Notes under the pieces: model-generated
The model's input: only the letters and a program-made list of their open reading frames with translations
Databases searched by the model: none
What the model was told of the DNA's origin: nothing
Assembly (NCBI GenBank): GCA_035945995.1
Contig: DASYZR010000005.1
Coordinates: forward strand, 20,578 to 84,577
Length of the DNA stretch: 64,000 bases
Direction of reading: 5' to 3'
Source of the DNA: a bacterium
GTDB taxonomy: Bacteria; Sysuimicrobiota; Sysuimicrobiia; Sysuimicrobiales; Segetimicrobiaceae
Translations under genes and position numbers: made by a program
Shown here: positions 32,990 through 41,835 of the stretch, one piece after another
Position numbering within the stretch: position 1 is the stretch's first letter
Layout of the letters: each line of letters starts with the position of its first letter

Positions 32990-34579
32990 ATGCGCGTCCT
33001 GGTCGCGGACGGCCTCTCCGACGAGGGCCTGCGGCGCCTCGCCGCCGCCGGCGAGGTCGTGGTGTGCGCCGGCGTCCCGGAGGACGAGCTCCGGACGCTG
33101 CTGCCGGCGTTCGACGCGCTGATCGTCCGGAGCCGCACGCGCGTGCCGGCCCGGGCCGTCGAAGACGCCGGTCACCTGCGGGTCATCGCGCGCGCCGGCG
33201 TCGGGGTCGACAACATCGACGTCGAGGCGGCGACCCGGCGCGGCATTCTCGTGCTCAACACTCCGGAGAGCAGCACGACGGCCGCGGCCGAGCACACGTT
33301 TGCCATGATGCTCTCGCTCGCCCGCCACGTCCCGAGCGCCGCGCAGGCCCTCGCGCGCGGGGAGTGGGCCCGCGAACGGTTCGTCGGCACGGAATTGACC
33401 GGCAAGACTCTCGGCGTGGTGGGGCTCGGCAAGATCGGCAGCGAGGTGGCGCGGCGTGCGCTGGCCTTCGCCATGCACGTCGTGGCCGCGGACCCGTACG
33501 TGTCGGAGGAACGGGCGCGCCGGCTCGGGGTCGAGCTCGCGCCCTGGCCGGCCATCCTCGAGGCGGCCGACGTCCTCACGCTCCACGTCCCGCTCGGGGC
33601 GGATACCCGCGCGCTCATCGGTCCGGACGAACTCGCCCGCATGAAGCCCGGCGCGTTTCTGATCAACTGCGCGCGGGGCGGGCTCGTCGACGAGGCGGCG
33701 CTGCTCGCGGCCCTCGACCGGGGACAGCTCGGCGGCGCGGCGCTCGACGTGTTCGCCCACGAACCGCCGGACGCCGATCATCCCCTGCTGCGCCATCCGC
33801 GTGTCGTCGCGACGCCGCACCTGGGCGGCTCGACGGTCGAGGCGCAGCGCTCGATCGCCGTCGAGGTCGTCGATCAGCTGCTGGCCGCGCTGCGGGGCGA
33901 GCCGGTGCGGGGCGCCGTGAACGCGCCGGCGCTCGGCGAGGACGCCTGGCAGCGGTTGGACCCCTTCATGCACCTGGCCCGCGCGCTCGGCGGCCTGACC
34001 GGGCAGCTCGCCGACGGCCAGATTCGCGCGGTGGCGCTCGCCTACGAAGGCGAAGTCGCCCGGCTCGACACGCAGCCGCTCACGGCCTCGGTCCTCGTCG
34101 GCCTGCTCCGCCACGCCTCCGACCAGCCTGTCAATCTGGTCAACGCGGTGCTCCTCGCCAAGGAGCGCGGGCTGCGCGTGAGCGAGGCCCACGCCGACAT
34201 CTGTGAGGACTTCGCCAGCCAACTCGTGGCCGAGGTCGAAACCTCCCGTGGGGCGCTGCGCCTCGGGGGGACCGTGTGGGGGCATCGCGAGCCGCGCATC
34301 ACCCGGCTCCAGGAGTGGCGCCTCGATCTCGCGCCGGCTCCGCACATGTTGTTCGTGTGGAACGCCGACCGGCCGGGCATGATCGGCCACGTCGGGACGA
34401 TCCTGGGCCGGCGCGGCGTCAACATCGCCAACATGCACGTCGGGCGCCGCGACGCGGGCGGGACCGCGGTCATGGTGCTCACGCTCGACGCCGCCCCGCC
34501 GGCCGACGTGGTCCGGGAGATCGGCCGAAGCGACGGCATCACCGCCGTCCGGGCGACCCAGCTGCCGCGGGAGTTGTGA
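32990..34579 (+). CDS. serA: D-3-phosphoglycerate dehydrogenase, long ACT-domain form
   Basis: The 529-residue enzyme catalyses the first step of serine synthesis. It has the catalytic/NAD halves of a 2-hydroxyacid dehydrogenase: IARAGVGVDNIDVEAATRRG, the Rossmann loop VVGLGKIGSEVARR, the arginine in CARGGLVDEAAL, DVFAHEPP and the histidine in TPHLGGSTVEAQ. These are followed by the intervening domain and a C-terminal ACT domain (NADRPGMIGHVGTILGRRGV, NIANMHVGR). The length equals the Bacillus/Mycobacterium form, where the ACT domain binds serine for feedback inhibition. TAGGAG precedes the ATG, ten bases after the previous stop. Confidence 0.95.
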   Translation: MRVLVADGLSDEGLRRLAAAGEVVVCAGVPEDELRTLLPAFDALIVRSRTRVPARAVEDAGHLRVIARAGVGVDNIDVEAATRRGILVLNTPESSTTAAAEHTFAMMLSLARHVPSAAQALARGEWARERFVGTELTGKTLGVVGLGKIGSEVARRALAFAMHVVAADPYVSEERARRLGVELAPWPAILEAADVLTLHVPLGADTRALIGPDELARMKPGAFLINCARGGLVDEAALLAALDRGQLGGAALDVFAHEPPDADHPLLRHPRVVATPHLGGSTVEAQRSIAVEVVDQLLAALRGEPVRGAVNAPALGEDAWQRLDPFMHLARALGGLTGQLADGQIRAVALAYEGEVARLDTQPLTASVLVGLLRHASDQPVNLVNAVLLAKERGLRVSEAHADICEDFASQLVAEVETSRGALRLGGTVWGHREPRITRLQEWRLDLAPAPHMLFVWNADRPGMIGHVGTILGRRGVNIANMHVGRRDAGGTAVMVLTLDAAPPADVVREIGRSDGITAVRATQLPREL

Positions 34580-34583
34580 GGCC

Positions 34584-35873
34584 GTGCTGGACCTGCGCCT
34601 GATTCGGGAACGGCCGGAGGAGATCAAAGCCGCGATCCGGCGCAAGGGCGCCGATCCGGCCCTCGTCGACGCGGTCCTCGAGGCCGATCGGCGGCGCCGC
34701 GACGCGCTCTCGCGGGTCGAAGCCCTGCGCGCCGAGCAAAACCGCGCGTCCCAGGAGATCCCGCGCCTCGCCGGCCGGGAGCGCGAAGCGCGCATCACCG
34801 AGATGAAGCGGCTCGCGACCGACCTGCGCGCGACCGAGCCCGTCCTCGCGGCCGCGGACGCGGGGCTCGACGCGGCACTCCGGCGCCTCCCGAACCCGCC
34901 CCACCCGGCGGTCCCCGACGGCGGGCCGGAGTCGAGCGTGACGCTCCGGACGTACGGCGAACCGCCGCGTCCGCCGTTCGAGATGCGCGATCACGTCGAA
35001 TTGGGGACGCGGCTCGACATGCTCGATATGGAGCGGGCCGCCAAGATCTCCGGATCGCGATTCACCCTCCTGCGCCGGGACGGGGCGCTCCTCGAACTGG
35101 CGCTCGCGCGCTTCGCGGTCGACCGTCTCGTCGGCCGGGGGTTCGTGCCGGTCATCCCGCCCGTGCTCGTGAAGCGCGAGAGCCTGCTCGGCACGATGGG
35201 TGGCGACGGGCTCGACGAGCAGATGGTCTACCGGATCGAAGGCGAGGATCTCGCCCTCGTCGGCACGTCGGAAGTCGCGCTCGGCGCGATGCTCGGCGGA
35301 GAGGTGCTCGACGAGGACGATCTGCCGATCCGGCTCGTCGGCGTCTCCACGTGCTTCCGGCGCGAGGCCGGCACGCACGGCAAGGACACGCGGGGGATGT
35401 TCCGGGTGCATCAGTTCGACAAGGTCGAGATGTTTTCGTTTTGCCATCCGGAGCAGTCCTGGGACGAGCACGCCCGCCTCGTCGAGATCCAAGAATCGCT
35501 CTGGCAGGAGCTCGGGCTCCCCTACCGGGTGATCGACATCGCCGCGGGCGACCTCGGCGACCCGGCCGCTCGCAAGTACGACATCGAGACGTGGATGCCG
35601 GGCCGCGGCGGCTACGCGGAGACGCAGTCGTGCAGCAACTGCACCGACTTCCAGGCCCGGCGGCTCAACGTGCGCTTCCGGCCGCGGGGGCGGCGCGGAT
35701 TGGACTACGTGCACACGCTCAACGGGACCGCGGTCGCGGCGCCCCGCACGATCATCGCCATCATGGAAAACTTCCAGCGGGCCGACGGCGGCATCCGCAT
35801 CCCGCAAGTGCTGTCGCCCTACATGGGCGGCCGGACGGAGATCGGGCCGCCGCAAGAGCCGGCGCGACCGTAG
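34584..35873 (+). CDS. serS: Seryl-tRNA synthetase
   Basis: The 429-residue enzyme attaches serine to tRNA-Ser. It has the N-terminal coiled-coil arm (about residues 30-100), motif 2 (STCFRREAGTHGKDTRGMFR, HQFDKVEMF) and motif 3 (TLNGTAVAAPRTIIAIMENF). The GTG start lies four bases after the serA stop. Control by a serine T-box places the enzyme under feedback from its own tRNA substrate. Confidence 0.96.
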   Translation: MLDLRLIRERPEEIKAAIRRKGADPALVDAVLEADRRRRDALSRVEALRAEQNRASQEIPRLAGREREARITEMKRLATDLRATEPVLAAADAGLDAALRRLPNPPHPAVPDGGPESSVTLRTYGEPPRPPFEMRDHVELGTRLDMLDMERAAKISGSRFTLLRRDGALLELALARFAVDRLVGRGFVPVIPPVLVKRESLLGTMGGDGLDEQMVYRIEGEDLALVGTSEVALGAMLGGEVLDEDDLPIRLVGVSTCFRREAGTHGKDTRGMFRVHQFDKVEMFSFCHPEQSWDEHARLVEIQESLWQELGLPYRVIDIAAGDLGDPAARKYDIETWMPGRGGYAETQSCSNCTDFQARRLNVRFRPRGRRGLDYVHTLNGTAVAAPRTIIAIMENFQRADGGIRIPQVLSPYMGGRTEIGPPQEPARP

Positions 35874-35982
35874 CGCATCGGCGGTGCCGGATGCGCCCAT
35901 CTGCGAGGCCACGAAGCCGGGCAAGAAGGAGATCATCGGCAAGAAGCAAATCGCGGGTAAGTCAAAACATAGGGGGGACGAG

Positions 35983-36720
35983 ATGATGCGACTTCGTGTG
36001 CTCGCAGCCTTCGCGGTTCTGGCCTGTGGCCTGGGTTTCTGGCCCCGGGCGGCTTCGGCGGCCACCGCCGGGCAGTTTGAGCTGAAGATCAACTACTGGC
36101 CCGCCAATTCGAGCTGGACGTTCAATCCCGGCGGGGTGAGCGGCGCCTGGAACTCCCAATTTCTCGGTGGAGACTTCCGTTGGACCAGCAACTCGGGATG
36201 GGGCATCCACCTGAAGTACGACACCGGCCCCGAATCGGCATGGAGCGGCTATTTTCAAACCGGCGTCGGCACGACCTCGGGCCAGGACACCATCTGGAGC
36301 GGCGATGTCTTTTACGCGTGGCAGCTCAGCACCGCCACACTCCGGGGGTTTGTAGGATACGGCCACATCGAATTCAGCGACACGGATCCTATCTTCGGCA
36401 ACGTGGACATCACGGCCACCGGATATCGGTTGGGCGCCGACGTGACGATTCCGATCTCCGGCACCGGGTTCTCCTTCAACGCGAACGCGGCGTGGTATCC
36501 GTCCAACAGCGAGGCCTTCAGCGACAGATTTGTTTCATCGTCGGGTAGCGGGACCGCCCTCGACTACGGCGCGAGTTTCCAATATACGTGGACGTCGGGA
36601 TGGCTCGTCGAGGCGGGGTACCGGTGGGCCCATTCGGACACCTCCAGGCTCGTGGGAACCGGATGCCCCTGCACCCTTCTGTCGAGCGGACCGGTCCTTA
36701 CGGTCGGCTATCACTGGTAA
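35983..36720 (+). CDS. Exported outer-membrane beta-barrel protein
   Basis: The 245-residue protein has a signal peptide (MMRLRVLAAFAVLACGLGFW, cleavage near ASAATA) and then alternating hydrophobic/polar strands rich in Gly, Tyr, Trp, Ser and Thr, ending GPVLTVGYHW. A final strand with terminal aromatic residue is the mark of outer-membrane barrels recognised by the BAM complex. About eight to ten strands fit the length. AGGGGGGA precedes two ATG codons. It follows the serine operon by 109 bases and may have its own transcript. The precise family is not recognised. Confidence 0.7.
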   Translation: MMRLRVLAAFAVLACGLGFWPRAASAATAGQFELKINYWPANSSWTFNPGGVSGAWNSQFLGGDFRWTSNSGWGIHLKYDTGPESAWSGYFQTGVGTTSGQDTIWSGDVFYAWQLSTATLRGFVGYGHIEFSDTDPIFGNVDITATGYRLGADVTIPISGTGFSFNANAAWYPSNSEAFSDRFVSSSGSGTALDYGASFQYTWTSGWLVEAGYRWAHSDTSRLVGTGCPCTLLSSGPVLTVGYHW

Positions 36721-36756
36721 GGCGGCGGCTTCACCCTTTTCACGCTGTGTAGAACG

Positions 36757-36793
36757 GGGCACCGGGGTGCCTCGCGTCCCGGTGCCCGGCTTT
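36757..36793 (+). terminator. Hairpin after the barrel-protein gene
   Basis: GGGCACCGGG (36757-36766) and CCCGGTGCCC (36778-36787) form a perfect 10-base stem with an 11-base loop; TTT follows at 36791. It ends the serine-operon/barrel block. Confidence 0.55.
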
Positions 36794-36855
36794 GACCCCT
36801 CGTAGCGTCTGTGGCGCGCCTATCCCCCGGCGAGCTCGCCGCGGGCGAATGCGGC

Positions 36856-37036
36856 CAGACTTCCGCGCCACCCGCTCACCGACGGCCTGTCCGATGGCCG
36901 CATCGGTCATCGTCGGCAGATGCGGTCCGTGCTGCTCCACCGAGGCCGCCACGATCACGACGGTCCGGACGCCGGCGTCCAGGGCTTCCTGAACCTCCGG
37001 CCAGGACAGTTCCTCCAGCAGCACGGTGTCTTTCAC
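36856..37036 (-). pseudogene. N-terminal fragment of a creatininase-family gene
   Basis: From a GTG at 37036 the translation reads VLLEELSWPEVQEALDAGVR, then TVVIVAASVEQHGPHLPTMT and DAAIGQAVGERVARKSG, the first 60 residues of creatininase-type amidohydrolases including the metal-binding EQHGPHLP. After this point the frame turns into arginine-rich sequence and soon stops. The usual 240-residue body is missing. The 439-base stretch between the barrel gene and the ABC gene holds only this remnant and the hairpin. Confidence 0.65.
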
Positions 37037-37160
37037 GCCTCCACCCCTCCCGCTTGGGCCAGACGGTACGGACGTCGTTCGCCGGACGAGGGCCCGAATC
37101 CCGGCGTAGCGCAATCCGGCGCCGCGGGAAGAGCGCGCCCCGCCGGGGAAGCATCCCCGC

Positions 37161-37997
37161 GTGCACTTGCGCCTCGAAGGCCTCACGCTCCGATACGGCG
37201 ACCGGCTCGCGCTTGATGACGTGAGCGCGTCGCTGGAGGGCCGCATCATCGGCCTGCTCGGCGCGAATGCCTCGGGGAAGACGTCGCTGCTGCGGATCCT
37301 CGCCGGCGTGCAGGCCGCGGCGCGTGGACGCGCCTTCATCGACGGCCTGGAGATTCACGTCGGCCGGCGTCCCGGCCTCTCCTATTTGCCGCAGGAGATC
37401 GGAGGGTTCCCGTTCTGGCAGCGGCCCGCGGAAACGCTGTCGGGAACGTTCATCCTGAAGGGCATTGCGGGGCACGACGAGCGGGCCAAGGAACTGTTGG
37501 CGGCGGTCGGGCTCGGGAACGAAGATCGGTCGGCGGCCGAATTCTCCGGGGGGATGAAGCAGAAGCTCCGGATCACCCAGGCCCTGTCCCATGCGCCGCA
37601 GGTGCTCATCATGGACGAACCCACCACCGGTCTCGACACCCGCGAGCGCTTTCGCCTGCTGCGGATCATCGAGCGGCTGCGCGATCGCGTCTCGGTCCTG
37701 TTCTCCACGCACCAACCCGAGGACGTGGCGGCGGTGTGCGACGTCGTCCTGATCCTCCACCGCGGCCGCGCCGCGGCGTCGGGCACGCCGGACGCCATCG
37801 CCGGGATGGCAAAGGGCCGGGTCTACGAGGTCGGCGTCCCCGCCTCGACCCTGCCCGCGGAGTCCGAGTATGAGATTGCCGCGGTCGGACGGACCGATGG
37901 AACACTACGGATTCGCGTCGTCGGTGAGCCGCCCGCCGGCGCCACCCCGGTCGACCCGCGGCTCGAGGACGCCTACCTCTTGTTGACGCAACACTAG
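37161..37997 (+). CDS. ABC transporter ATP-binding protein
   Basis: The 278-residue ATPase has all motifs: Walker A GANASGKTS, Q-loop YLPQEIGG, signature FSGGMKQK, Walker B VLIMDEPTTGLD and the switch histidine in STHQPED. After about residue 215 comes an extra C-terminal domain of about 60 residues, as in drug- and lipid-export ATPases (CcmA/YhaQ type). No membrane subunit lies beside it in this window. The GTG at 37161 is the most upstream plausible start. Confidence 0.88.
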   Translation: MHLRLEGLTLRYGDRLALDDVSASLEGRIIGLLGANASGKTSLLRILAGVQAAARGRAFIDGLEIHVGRRPGLSYLPQEIGGFPFWQRPAETLSGTFILKGIAGHDERAKELLAAVGLGNEDRSAAEFSGGMKQKLRITQALSHAPQVLIMDEPTTGLDTRERFRLLRIIERLRDRVSVLFSTHQPEDVAAVCDVVLILHRGRAAASGTPDAIAGMAKGRVYEVGVPASTLPAESEYEIAAVGRTDGTLRIRVVGEPPAGATPVDPRLEDAYLLLTQH

Positions 37998-38041
37998 GTG
38001 CATCGAAGAGCCGGCACCGGGGGCTGCGCGCGGGTGACAGA

Positions 38042-38533
38042 TCACTCCAGCGTCCCGTCGAAGGAGAAGATCCGCTCCGGACGCAACTCCAGCATGGCGG
38101 CCGCCCAACTGGGCGCGCTCCCGTGACGCGCGCGCCAGGCGTCGCCGAACACGGCGTCCGCCTCGACGATACGGGCGCGCTCATGGATGATCACGGGGCC
38201 TTCGGCGATGACCGCGCGATGGCGGGTCCGTTCGTCGCCCTCCATGACCACGAGCGACGCGTAGGGACGGGTCCGGAGATTTCGCAGGCGGGCGCCTTCG
38301 ACCGTGGCGATCCAGAAGGCTTCTCGAAAGAAGCTGAACGCGATGGGAGCGGCGTGAGGACGTCCATCCCGGCGCCCCGTCGCGAGTACGGCGTAGCGGA
38401 TGCGGCCCAAGAAGGCGGCCAGGCCCGGGCCGTCCATGGCAAGGTGTGGCGGATACGAGTCGCGGATGCCCGATCCCGCGTGAGCGTAACTGCGACTTTG
38501 AATCTCGATCAGGGAGCGGACGTTGTCGTTCAT
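38042..38533 (-). CDS. PPOX-type FMN/F420-binding protein
   Basis: The 163-residue protein has the split-barrel pattern: LGRIRYAVLATGRRDGRPHA, AFWIATVEGARLRNLRTRPY and ASLVVMEGDERTRHRAVIAEG. This group includes pyridoxamine oxidase-like and F420-dependent enzymes. The ATG at 38533 begins MNDNVRSLIEIQSRSYAHAG. It stands alone, downstream of a toxin-antitoxin pair on the same strand but 33 bases from it. Confidence 0.75.
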   Translation of the reverse strand: MNDNVRSLIEIQSRSYAHAGSGIRDSYPPHLAMDGPGLAAFLGRIRYAVLATGRRDGRPHAAPIAFSFFREAFWIATVEGARLRNLRTRPYASLVVMEGDERTRHRAVIAEGPVIIHERARIVEADAVFGDAWRARHGSAPSWAAAMLELRPERIFSFDGTLE

Positions 38534-38566
38534 GGCGCCTCAGCGCACGACACGGTTCCCCCCGAA

Positions 38567-38848
38567 TCAACGATCAGGCCATTGCTGCGCTGAGTGCAGG
38601 ACACGGAGAATCTCAACCGCGTCGCCTTGGACACGGTAGGGCAACAGATACGGCGTCCCGCCGATGACGAGCTCGCGCGTCTCGGGCACGCGGCCGGGGC
38701 GCCCGGCACCCGGATAGTCAGCCAGCATCCCGACCGCGTCGCGTATCCGCCGCGCGACTTCCGCGGCAGCGGCCGGGTTGTCCCGGGCGATATACGCTCG
38801 GATGGCCGTGAGGTCGCCCACCGCCTCGGCAAGCCACCGAATCTTCAC
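38567..38848 (-). CDS. RelE/ParE-family toxin
   Basis: The 93-residue protein has the ParE pattern: MKIRWLAEAVGDLTAIRAYI, DNPAAAAEVARRIRDAV, YPGAGRPGRVPETRELVIGG and a final VQGDAVEILRVLHSAQQWP with the conserved HxxQxWP end. ParE toxins poison gyrase; RelE members cut mRNA. Its GTG overlaps the antitoxin stop (GTGA), so toxin translation depends on antitoxin translation. Confidence 0.88.
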   Translation of the reverse strand: MKIRWLAEAVGDLTAIRAYIARDNPAAAAEVARRIRDAVGMLADYPGAGRPGRVPETRELVIGGTPYLLPYRVQGDAVEILRVLHSAQQWPDR

Positions 38849-39132
38849 CGAATCGGCTTACGTTCCTGCGGCGTCCCCCACGTGGCGAGCCAGGCGTCGA
38901 CTTCTTCTTGCGTGAAGAACTTCGCATCGCGGCGGTTCGCGAGTGCGACGGCTTCGCGAATCACTTTGATCTGCCACTCGTTCAAATCAAGATACGTTTT
39001 CACGGCCTGGGCGGCCAGCCACGCTTTCGAACGGTCGGTGGCCCGAGCCAGTGCATCGAGACGCCGAAGATCGGCGAGCTCGAGACGAAGCGTCATGGTC
39101 CGGCTGGAAGCACCATTTTTTTGTGTTCGCAT
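38845..39132 (-). CDS. Ribbon-helix-helix (ParD/CopG-like) antitoxin
   Basis: The 95-residue protein has a ribbon-helix-helix start (MTLRLELADLRRLDALARAT) followed by DRSKAWLAAQAVKTYLDLNE, then an acidic C-terminal part that would wrap the toxin. It would neutralise the ParE-like toxin and repress the operon. The ATG at 39132 is chosen because a promoter (39139-39167) puts the transcription start at this codon; an internal ATG at 39096 opens the same core. Confidence 0.85.
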   Translation of the reverse strand: MRTQKNGASSRTMTLRLELADLRRLDALARATDRSKAWLAAQAVKTYLDLNEWQIKVIREAVALANRRDAKFFTQEEVDAWLATWGTPQERKPIR

Positions 39133-39138
39133 GTACTC

Positions 39139-39167
39139 AAAATATCACAACCGACTTCACCGTGCAA
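39139..39167 (-). promoter_or_regulatory. Promoter giving a leaderless antitoxin-toxin mRNA
   Basis: TTGCAC, exactly 17 bases and TATTTT read leftwards; the -10 ends six bases before the antitoxin ATG. The start codon would be at or next to the 5' end of the mRNA. Confidence 0.65.
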
Positions 39168-39217
39168 TATGCTCCGTGCGGGCGCGTTGGATGTGATTAC
39201 ACGCGGGTTTTTGAACC

Positions 39218-39838
39218 CTAAGCTTGCTCCGCCCCGACCCTCGGCATCCACTCCGGCCGCGCCGCCTCGTAGGCGGCGATGGCGTCGTCGTGCTGGAGCG
39301 TGAGGCCGATCGGGTCCAGGCCGTTCAACAGGCAGTGCTTCTTGAATGGATCGATCTCGAACCGGTCGGTCCGGCCGAACGCGTCGGTCACCGTCTGCCG
39401 CGCCAAGTCCACGGTGATCTGGTACCCTTCCCGGGTCTCTGCGGCGTTCAGCATCTCGCGCACGCGCGACTCGGGCAGCGCGATCGTCAGCAGCCCGATC
39501 TGGGCGCAGTTGCCGGCGAAGATGTCCGCGAACGACGGCGCGATGATGGCCTTGAAGCCGTAGTCCTGCAGCGCCCACGGCGCGTGCTCGCGTGAGGAGC
39601 CGCATCCGAAATTCCGGCCCGTGATCAGGATCGTACCGTCCCGGTACTCGGGCTTGTTCAGCACGAAGTCGGGGTTGGGCGAGCCGTCCGCGAGGTACCG
39701 CATGGGGTAGAAGAGCACGTCGCCGTACCCGGTGCGCTCGATGCGCTTCAGGTACCGCGCCGGCGTGATGAGATCGGTGTTGACGTCCGGCATTCCCAGC
39801 GGGACCGCGACCCCGTTATGCGTGCGAAACGGCTCCAT
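39218..39838 (-). CDS. leuD: 3-isopropylmalate dehydratase small subunit
   Basis: The 206-residue protein carries the swivel-domain signature GRNFGCGSSREHAPWALQDY and the FADIFAGNC segment. With LeuC it isomerises 2-isopropylmalate to 3-isopropylmalate in leucine synthesis. The ATG lies one base after the leuC stop. Confidence 0.95.
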   Translation of the reverse strand: MEPFRTHNGVAVPLGMPDVNTDLITPARYLKRIERTGYGDVLFYPMRYLADGSPNPDFVLNKPEYRDGTILITGRNFGCGSSREHAPWALQDYGFKAIIAPSFADIFAGNCAQIGLLTIALPESRVREMLNAAETREGYQITVDLARQTVTDAFGRTDRFEIDPFKKHCLLNGLDPIGLTLQHDDAIAAYEAARPEWMPRVGAEQA

Positions 39839-39839
39839 G

Positions 39840-41246
39840 CTAGACTCTCCACTCCCGCACGTCGACGAAGTGCCCGGCGATCGCCGCGGCCGCGGCCATG
39901 GGCGGGCTCACGAGATGCGTCCGTCCGCCGGGTCCCTGCCGGCCTTCGAAGTTGCGGTTGGACGTCGACGCGCACCGTTCCCCCGGGCCCAGAATGTCGG
40001 GGTTCATCCCGAGGCACATCGAGCATCCGGCCTCGCGCCACTCGAAGCCGGCGTCGGCGAAGATGCGGTCGAGGCCCTCCCGCTCCGCCGCGGTCTTGAC
40101 CAGCTGCGAGCCCGGCACCACCATCGCGCGCACCTTCGGGTTGACGCGGCGCCCGGCCACGATGCGCGACGCCGCGCGCAGGTCTTCCAGCCGGGCGTTG
40201 GTGCACGACCCGATGAACACGCGGTCCACCGCGATGTCCTGGATCGGCGTCCCCGGCCGGAGCGCCATGTACTCCAGGGCCCGCGCGACGGCGGCGCGCG
40301 CCTGCGGATCGGACTGCGAGTCCGGATCGGGCACGCGGCCGGTCACCGGTTCGGCCTGTCCGGGATTGGTCCCCCACGTGACAAAGGGCGCAATGGCGGC
40401 CGCGTTCACCGGCACCGTCGCGTCGTAGCGCGCCTCCGGATCGGTCGGGAGCGCCCGCCAGGCCTCCAGCGCCTGCTGCCAGGCCGCCCCGCGGGGGGCG
40501 TACGGGCGGCCTTCGACGTAGGCCAACGTCGTGTCGTCCGGCGCGATGAGGCCCGCCCGGGCGCCGCCTTCGATCGTCATGTTGCACACGGTCATGCGCC
40601 CTTCCATAGAAAGCGCGCGGATCGCGGGCCCGGTGTACTCGGCGATGTGCCCCGTCCCGCCGCCGACGCCGTTCTGCCGGATGATCCCAAGAATAAGGTC
40701 TTTCGCCGTGGTGCCCGGCGGCAGCTCGCCGTCGACCCGGATCTCCATCGTCTTGGGCCGCCGCTGCGGCAGGGTCTGCGTGGCGAGCACGTGCTCGACT
40801 TCGCTCGTCCCGATGCCGAACGCGAGCGCCCCGAGCGCCCCGTGGGTCGCGGTGTGGCTGTCGCCGCACACGATCAGCGTCCCGGGCAGCGTCAGGCCGA
40901 GTTCGGGGCCGATGATGTGGACGATGCCCTGGCGGGGGCTCAGCCGCCCTTCGAGCCGGATCCCGAACTCTTCGGCGTTGCGCTCGAGCGCCTCGACCTG
41001 CACCCGGCTCGTGGGATCCGTGATCGGCTCCGTCCGCGGCGTCGTCGGTACGTTGTGGTCGAGCGTGGCGTACGTGAGATCCGGCCGCCGCACGCGCCGA
41101 CCGGCCAGCCGCAGCCCCTCAAACGCCTGCGGGGAGGTGACCTCGTGGACGAGGTGCATGTCGACGAAGAGGAGATCCGGCTCCTGGTTCCCCCGCACGA
41201 CGACGTGGGCGTCCCAGATCTTCTCCGCGAGTGTCTTGGCGGTCAT
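39840..41246 (-). CDS. leuC: 3-isopropylmalate dehydratase large subunit
   Basis: The 468-residue aconitase-family protein has DHNVPT near residue 70, [20 protein letters not shown], the Fe-S cysteines in [15 protein letters not shown] and [10 protein letters not shown], and [10 protein letters not shown] near the end. It binds a [4Fe-4S] cluster. The ATG overlaps the stop of ykuK by four bases (ATGA), making a ykuK-leuC-leuD operon. Confidence 0.96.
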   Translation of the reverse strand: MTAKTLAEKIWDAHVVVRGNQEPDLLFVDMHLVHEVTSPQAFEGLRLAGRRVRRPDLTYATLDHNVPTTPRTEPITDPTSRVQVEALERNAEEFGIRLEGRLSPRQGIVHIIGPELGLTLPGTLIVCGDSHTATHGALGALAFGIGTSEVEHVLATQTLPQRRPKTMEIRVDGELPPGTTAKDLILGIIRQNGVGGGTGHIAEYTGPAIRALSMEGRMTVCNMTIEGGARAGLIAPDDTTLAYVEGRPYAPRGAAWQQALEAWRALPTDPEARYDATVPVNAAAIAPFVTWGTNPGQAEPVTGRVPDPDSQSDPQARAAVARALEYMALRPGTPIQDIAVDRVFIGSCTNARLEDLRAASRIVAGRRVNPKVRAMVVPGSQLVKTAAEREGLDRIFADAGFEWREAGCSMCLGMNPDILGPGERCASTSNRNFEGRQGPGGRTHLVSPPMAAAAAIAGHFVDVREWRV

Positions 41247-41785
41247 GCCTGCCCCTCGGCCGGCGGCGCCTGCGCCCGCTTGGGACGCGGCAGCGGCCGC
41301 GGCCGCACACCCATCTTCCCGGTCTCGCGATCGGCGACTTTGCTGGCCCCGTAGCTGTCGGGCTTGGTGACCGCGGCGTAGCCGCTGCCCTGCACCATGC
41401 CGACGACCTCGCGGATGATCCGCTTCGTCTCACCGCGGTCGCCGACGTCGAGGTGAATTTCGAGCGGCAGTTCGCTGAACCCGTTCTTGGCCAGCTCGGC
41501 GCTGATCTGGCTCGCCGCCTCCAGGCTGAGCGACGTCTCGAACAGGATCCGTTGTCGCAGGCTCTCGATCTTGCGGTTGCGGAACTTATGGTAGAAGTAG
41601 CGTCCGCCGTGCCCGACGCGGTGGATGACGACCGCGGTCACGAAGCACGTATCGTCGCCGAGCAGCGAATCGGTGCCGATGATCAGGTTGTACGACTTGT
41701 CCCGCTGCTCTTCCATGTAATCTACGATGTGCGCAAACATGCGCTCGAAGCTCAATTTGCCGTGCGTCGGCGAGACGAACTCCAT
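41243..41785 (-). CDS. ykuK: YkuK/DUF458-family RNase H-like protein
   Basis: The 180-residue protein matches the YkuK family: [60 protein letters not shown] and [18 protein letters not shown]. The fold is RNase H-like, with conserved Asp residues in GTDS and VGDRG. The last 40 residues are basic and proline-rich. It is the first gene of the leuCD operon here; a function with leucine synthesis is not known, so the link may be only transcriptional. Confidence 0.8.
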   Translation of the reverse strand: MEFVSPTHGKLSFERMFAHIVDYMEEQRDKSYNLIIGTDSLLGDDTCFVTAVVIHRVGHGGRYFYHKFRNRKIESLRQRILFETSLSLEAASQISAELAKNGFSELPLEIHLDVGDRGETKRIIREVVGMVQGSGYAAVTKPDSYGASKVADRETGKMGVRPRPLPRPKRAQAPPAEGQA

Positions 41786-41802
41786 GTGATCACCTGAGCC
41801 TC

Positions 41803-41831
41803 AGTATACTGGGGAGCGTCGGGCCGGACAA
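41803..41831 (-). promoter_or_regulatory. Promoter of the ykuK-leuC-leuD operon
   Basis: TTGTCC, 17 bases and TATACT read leftwards, with a start near 41796. AGGTGA then precedes the ykuK ATG. The -10 lies in a small palindrome (AGTATACT). Confidence 0.65.
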
Positions 41832-41835
41832 GGGA

